Positions 62,050-64,000 of a DNA stretch of 64,000 nt are shown piece by piece; the first letter of the stretch is position 1; each line of letters starts with the position of its first letter. The stretch spans positions 434,001 through 498,000 of the forward strand of contig CAWIVH010000013.1 of assembly GCA_963839475.1 (NCBI GenBank), given 5' to 3'. The stretch comes from CAWIVH01 sp963839475. GTDB lineage: Bacteria; Acidobacteriota; UBA6911. A program made the position numbers and the translations under genes. The notes beneath the pieces are model-generated. The model searched no databases and was not told the DNA's origin. It worked only from the letters and a program-made list of their open reading frames with translations.

Positions 62050-64000
62050 TCAAGGCACGGCAAAGTTCATTCCGGCACTCCATGGGCCGTACCCTTGGCT
62101 ATTCCAAGTTTGAATCCACCATTGTGCGGTACCTGATGAAAGCATCACCCCAAGCGTCACAGAGCATGTGCCGCTGCCGGTAGAGCATCCTGCCTGATCC
62201 AACGTGAACCATTGCTGAATCCTCGGATTTGCCCCCGAGTCGTTGACCCAGAGCAGATACCATGTCGCGGTAGGGACAGCTGTCCAAGTGTAGGTAGGTG
62301 TATTTGTCGAAATAGTTCCAGATGGGGCAATAAGAGTGGCTGCTCCAGGCGTTCCACCGGTGGAGGAGACTGAGAAAGTCATGCCGTTGCTCCAGGGGCC
62401 ATAACCAGCGTCATTCCACGTTTGCACCCACCACTGAGCGGCTCCTGGAGAAATGGAAGTTGCAGGGGTGACGGAACAGGTTCCCGTTTCTGCTGCACAT
62501 CCAGCCTGTGCTGCGGTGAACCATTGTGAGATTCTTGGGCTGCTGTTCGAGTCATTCACCCATATGTAATACCAGGAAGCCCCAGATACGGCATTCCAGG
62601 TGTAGCTCGGATTGACGGTTGAAATATTCCCCGAGGGAGAATTCAAGGTTGCCTTGCCAGGGACACCCACCGAAACCGTGAAGGACAATGGATTGCTCCA
62701 TGGGCCGGAGCCTGCGTCGTTCCAGGTCTGAACCCACCATTGACCAGCTCCAGCAGCGAGAACAATAGTAGGGGAAACAGAACACGTGCCTGCGCCAGAG
62801 GTGCAGCCCGCTTGATCCGCGGTATACCATTGCTGGATCCGGGGTGATGCACTCGCGTCATTAACCCATAGATAATACTTGCTTGCCCATAAAACTGCAT
62901 TCCATGTATACGTTGGCGTCGTAGTCGAGATACTGCCACTGGGAGACTTGAGAGCGGCTTTGGCAGGAGGCCCTGAACGCGCTGCCATGAAATTCTGAAA
63001 CGTAAGGTAAGCCGCTTTTGGTATGAAATCTTGACGGATCAGGCTGCAACCCACAAGTGAAGATAGAAAATCGCTCCCGTTTCCTATGTCATCGGCTATA
63101 TGCACCCAATACAGACCCTTTATAAATGAGTGAGCATAAGATATATGCAGAAAGCCGTCAGCCCACTCGGCCTGAGCATTTTGGGTAAGCCCTTCATGCC
63201 AATAAAATGCATTGGTAATGCCATAATCTTCAGATTTTGAACTGTAGCCAGTCTCGCCGATATATATCGGCTTTTGGGTTAAACTATGAAAGTCGACCAA
63301 AAGTTCCTGAATCCGCTGCATATCCACTGGTGCAAATACTGTTGCGTATTGCATCTCAAGACCAATAAACTCGTACTCGATATTTTTTTCAGAGAGATAT
63401 TTGGCCAAATCCCAGCTCGAAAATAGAGTATATTGGTCCTCTCGATTCAGTTGGTATCCTACATAAGCGGCTGCACTGAGGTAAATACCGAATGATTTTA
63501 AAGGCGCGGCAACTCTGGCGCCGATAAGTGATTGTCTGATCAATTCTGCAATCTGTTCCATGGCATATCCGTTTGTGCCTAATTCGGGTTCACCCATGGC
63601 ATACATCAAAGCAACCTTGTCCTTATAACGATCAACGACGATCCGCGCATTCTCATAATACAGAGATGATAATTCGTTAAAGGGCAAATTAGCAGCCCAT
63701 TGTGGCATTTGATTGACGGAGATGTTCACTCCGAGATGAACGGCAAATCCCAGTGATAGAGCTTGATCGATCTGTGCGTCCATGGATGCAAAATTGTATG
63801 TCCCCCGTATCGGGGATATGATGTTCCAATCGCATATTGTGTAGACGGAAGTGAAACCGGCTTGTTTGGCTTTTCGATAGTTTGGAACCCAGCTATTGTC
63901 TGTCCAATCTCCGAAGCCTTCATAGTTTAGAATGAAATCACCTCGATGCCCCATTCTTGCGATAGAGACATCGTTAACTTCCATTACCAAACGCTCCTTG
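62050..64000 (-). CDS. Glycoside hydrolase (GH10-like barrel) with three C-terminal repeats, 5' end outside the window
   Basis: The open frame runs past the window edge; an in-frame TTG at 63990 and ATG at 63984 exist but a start further upstream is likely. The first ~330 visible residues look like a clan GH-A barrel: YTICDWNIISPIRGTYNF, HLGVNISVNQMPQW, a likely acid/base Glu in MYAMGEPELG (about residue 134) and a likely nucleophile Glu in IYIGETGYSS (about 246). The layout is similar to GH10 xylanases, but the substrate is unknown. Residues about 341-646 are three ~100-residue repeats. The codon usage and AT content from 63000 on are more AT-rich than the rest of the window. Confidence 0.75.
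   Translation of the reverse strand, partial: KERLVMEVNDVSIARMGHRGDFILNYEGFGDWTDNSWVPNYRKAKQAGFTSVYTICDWNIISPIRGTYNFASMDAQIDQALSLGFAVHLGVNISVNQMPQWAANLPFNELSSLYYENARIVVDRYKDKVALMYAMGEPELGTNGYAMEQIAELIRQSLIGARVAAPLKSFGIYLSAAAYVGYQLNREDQYTLFSSWDLAKYLSEKNIEYEFIGLEMQYATVFAPVDMQRIQELLVDFHSLTQKPIYIGETGYSSKSEDYGITNAFYWHEGLTQNAQAEWADGFLHISYAHSFIKGLYWVHIADDIGNGSDFLSSLVGCSLIRQDFIPKAAYLTFQNFMAARSGPPAKAALKSPSGSISTTTPTYTWNAVLWASKYYLWVNDASASPRIQQWYTADQAGCTSGAGTCSVSPTIVLAAGAGQWWVQTWNDAGSGPWSNPLSFTVSVGVPGKATLNSPSGNISTVNPSYTWNAVSGASWYYIWVNDSNSSPRISQWFTAAQAGCAAETGTCSVTPATSISPGAAQWWVQTWNDAGYGPWSNGMTFSVSSTGGTPGAATLIAPSGTISTNTPTYTWTAVPTATWYLLWVNDSGANPRIQQWFTLDQAGCSTGSGTCSVTLGVMLSSGTAQWWIQTWNSQGYGPWSAGMNFAVP
62053..62970 (-). 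repeat. Three tandem ~100-codon repeats in the glycoside hydrolase
   Basis: Units at 62665-62970, 62353-62664 and 62053-62352. Each has 'SPSG.IST..P.YTWNAV', 'YY.WVNDS', 'PRIQQW(F/Y)T', 'QAGC....GTCSV', and 'QWWVQTWN..G.GPWS'. The two cysteines are conserved. This is a beta-sandwich repeat likely involved in binding carbohydrate or the cell surface. Confidence 0.85.

Overview
The window reads as a stretch of chromosome from a Gram-negative, GC-rich (by eye high-50s percent), free-living bacterium, most likely a soil or sediment Acidobacteriota or a close relative. This is inference, from: a fibronectin-III lipoprotein directly after hslU, two Tat-type Gfo/Idh/MocA oxidoreductases, a tannase-like esterase, a ~2,900-residue cyclic beta-1,2-glucan synthase, a hopanoid-type glycosyltransferase (HpnB), a fused 2-oxoacid:ferredoxin oxidoreductase, and many lipoproteins and secreted proteins of unknown function. 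No rRNA, CRISPR array, replication origin or intact transposase was seen.

Layout. 0-7.6 kb: end of hslU, a lipoprotein, a biotin-dependent acyl-CoA carboxylase operon (carboxyltransferase with a +1 frameshift, biotin carboxylase, biotin carrier), and convergent to it cytochrome c-accD-folC. 7.8-15.3 kb: ThuA-like protein, Gfo/Idh oxidoreductase, NmrA-like reductase, several secreted proteins, a DNA polymerase III chi-like protein and a 42-residue membrane protein. 15.7-19.0 kb: a scar region with two decayed tyrosine-recombinase genes, a truncated Hcp-like gene joined tail-to-tail to one of them, and a tRNA-His/tRNA-Arg pair that could have been the integration target. 19-24.2 kb: DsrE/YedF-like protein, HpnB, an Rrf2-type regulator divergent from korA-korB. 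24.3-32.4 kb: glutamine synthetase family, glyoxalase-fold protein, GH31 glycosidase, then an operon of hybrid histidine kinase, periplasmic binding lipoprotein and CBS protein. 32.7-39.8 kb: MFS transporter, HNH nuclease, DUF481 protein, tannase-like esterase, DUF309 protein, second Gfo/Idh oxidoreductase. 40.1-48.9 kb: the cyclic glucan synthase. 49.3-55.0 kb: slipin, Hsp20, PAS-GGDEF-EAL protein, a 76-residue Sm-like protein, an M50 protease with CBS domains, and a collapsed SpoIIE-type phosphatase. 55.3-60.6 kb: radical SAM protein, groEL, groES, secreted protein. 60.6-64 kb: a decayed groEL fragment, a broken small gene, and a glycoside hydrolase with three C-terminal repeats running off the window.

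How the genes work together. The carboxylase subunits, accD and folC are core acyl-CoA and folate metabolism; KorAB links the TCA cycle to ferredoxin and may be controlled by the divergent Rrf2 regulator. ThuA, Gfo/Idh, GH31, tannase and the terminal glycoside hydrolase suggest plant- or microbe-polymer degradation. The kinase/binding-protein operon is a candidate extracytoplasmic ligand-sensing system, and the 49-54 kb cluster looks like an envelope/protein-stress module. The most unusual features are gene remnants: the Hcp/integrase junction, an integrase copy whose catalytic tyrosine codon is amber, the groEL fragment near the intact groESL, and the phosphatase reduced to its ends.
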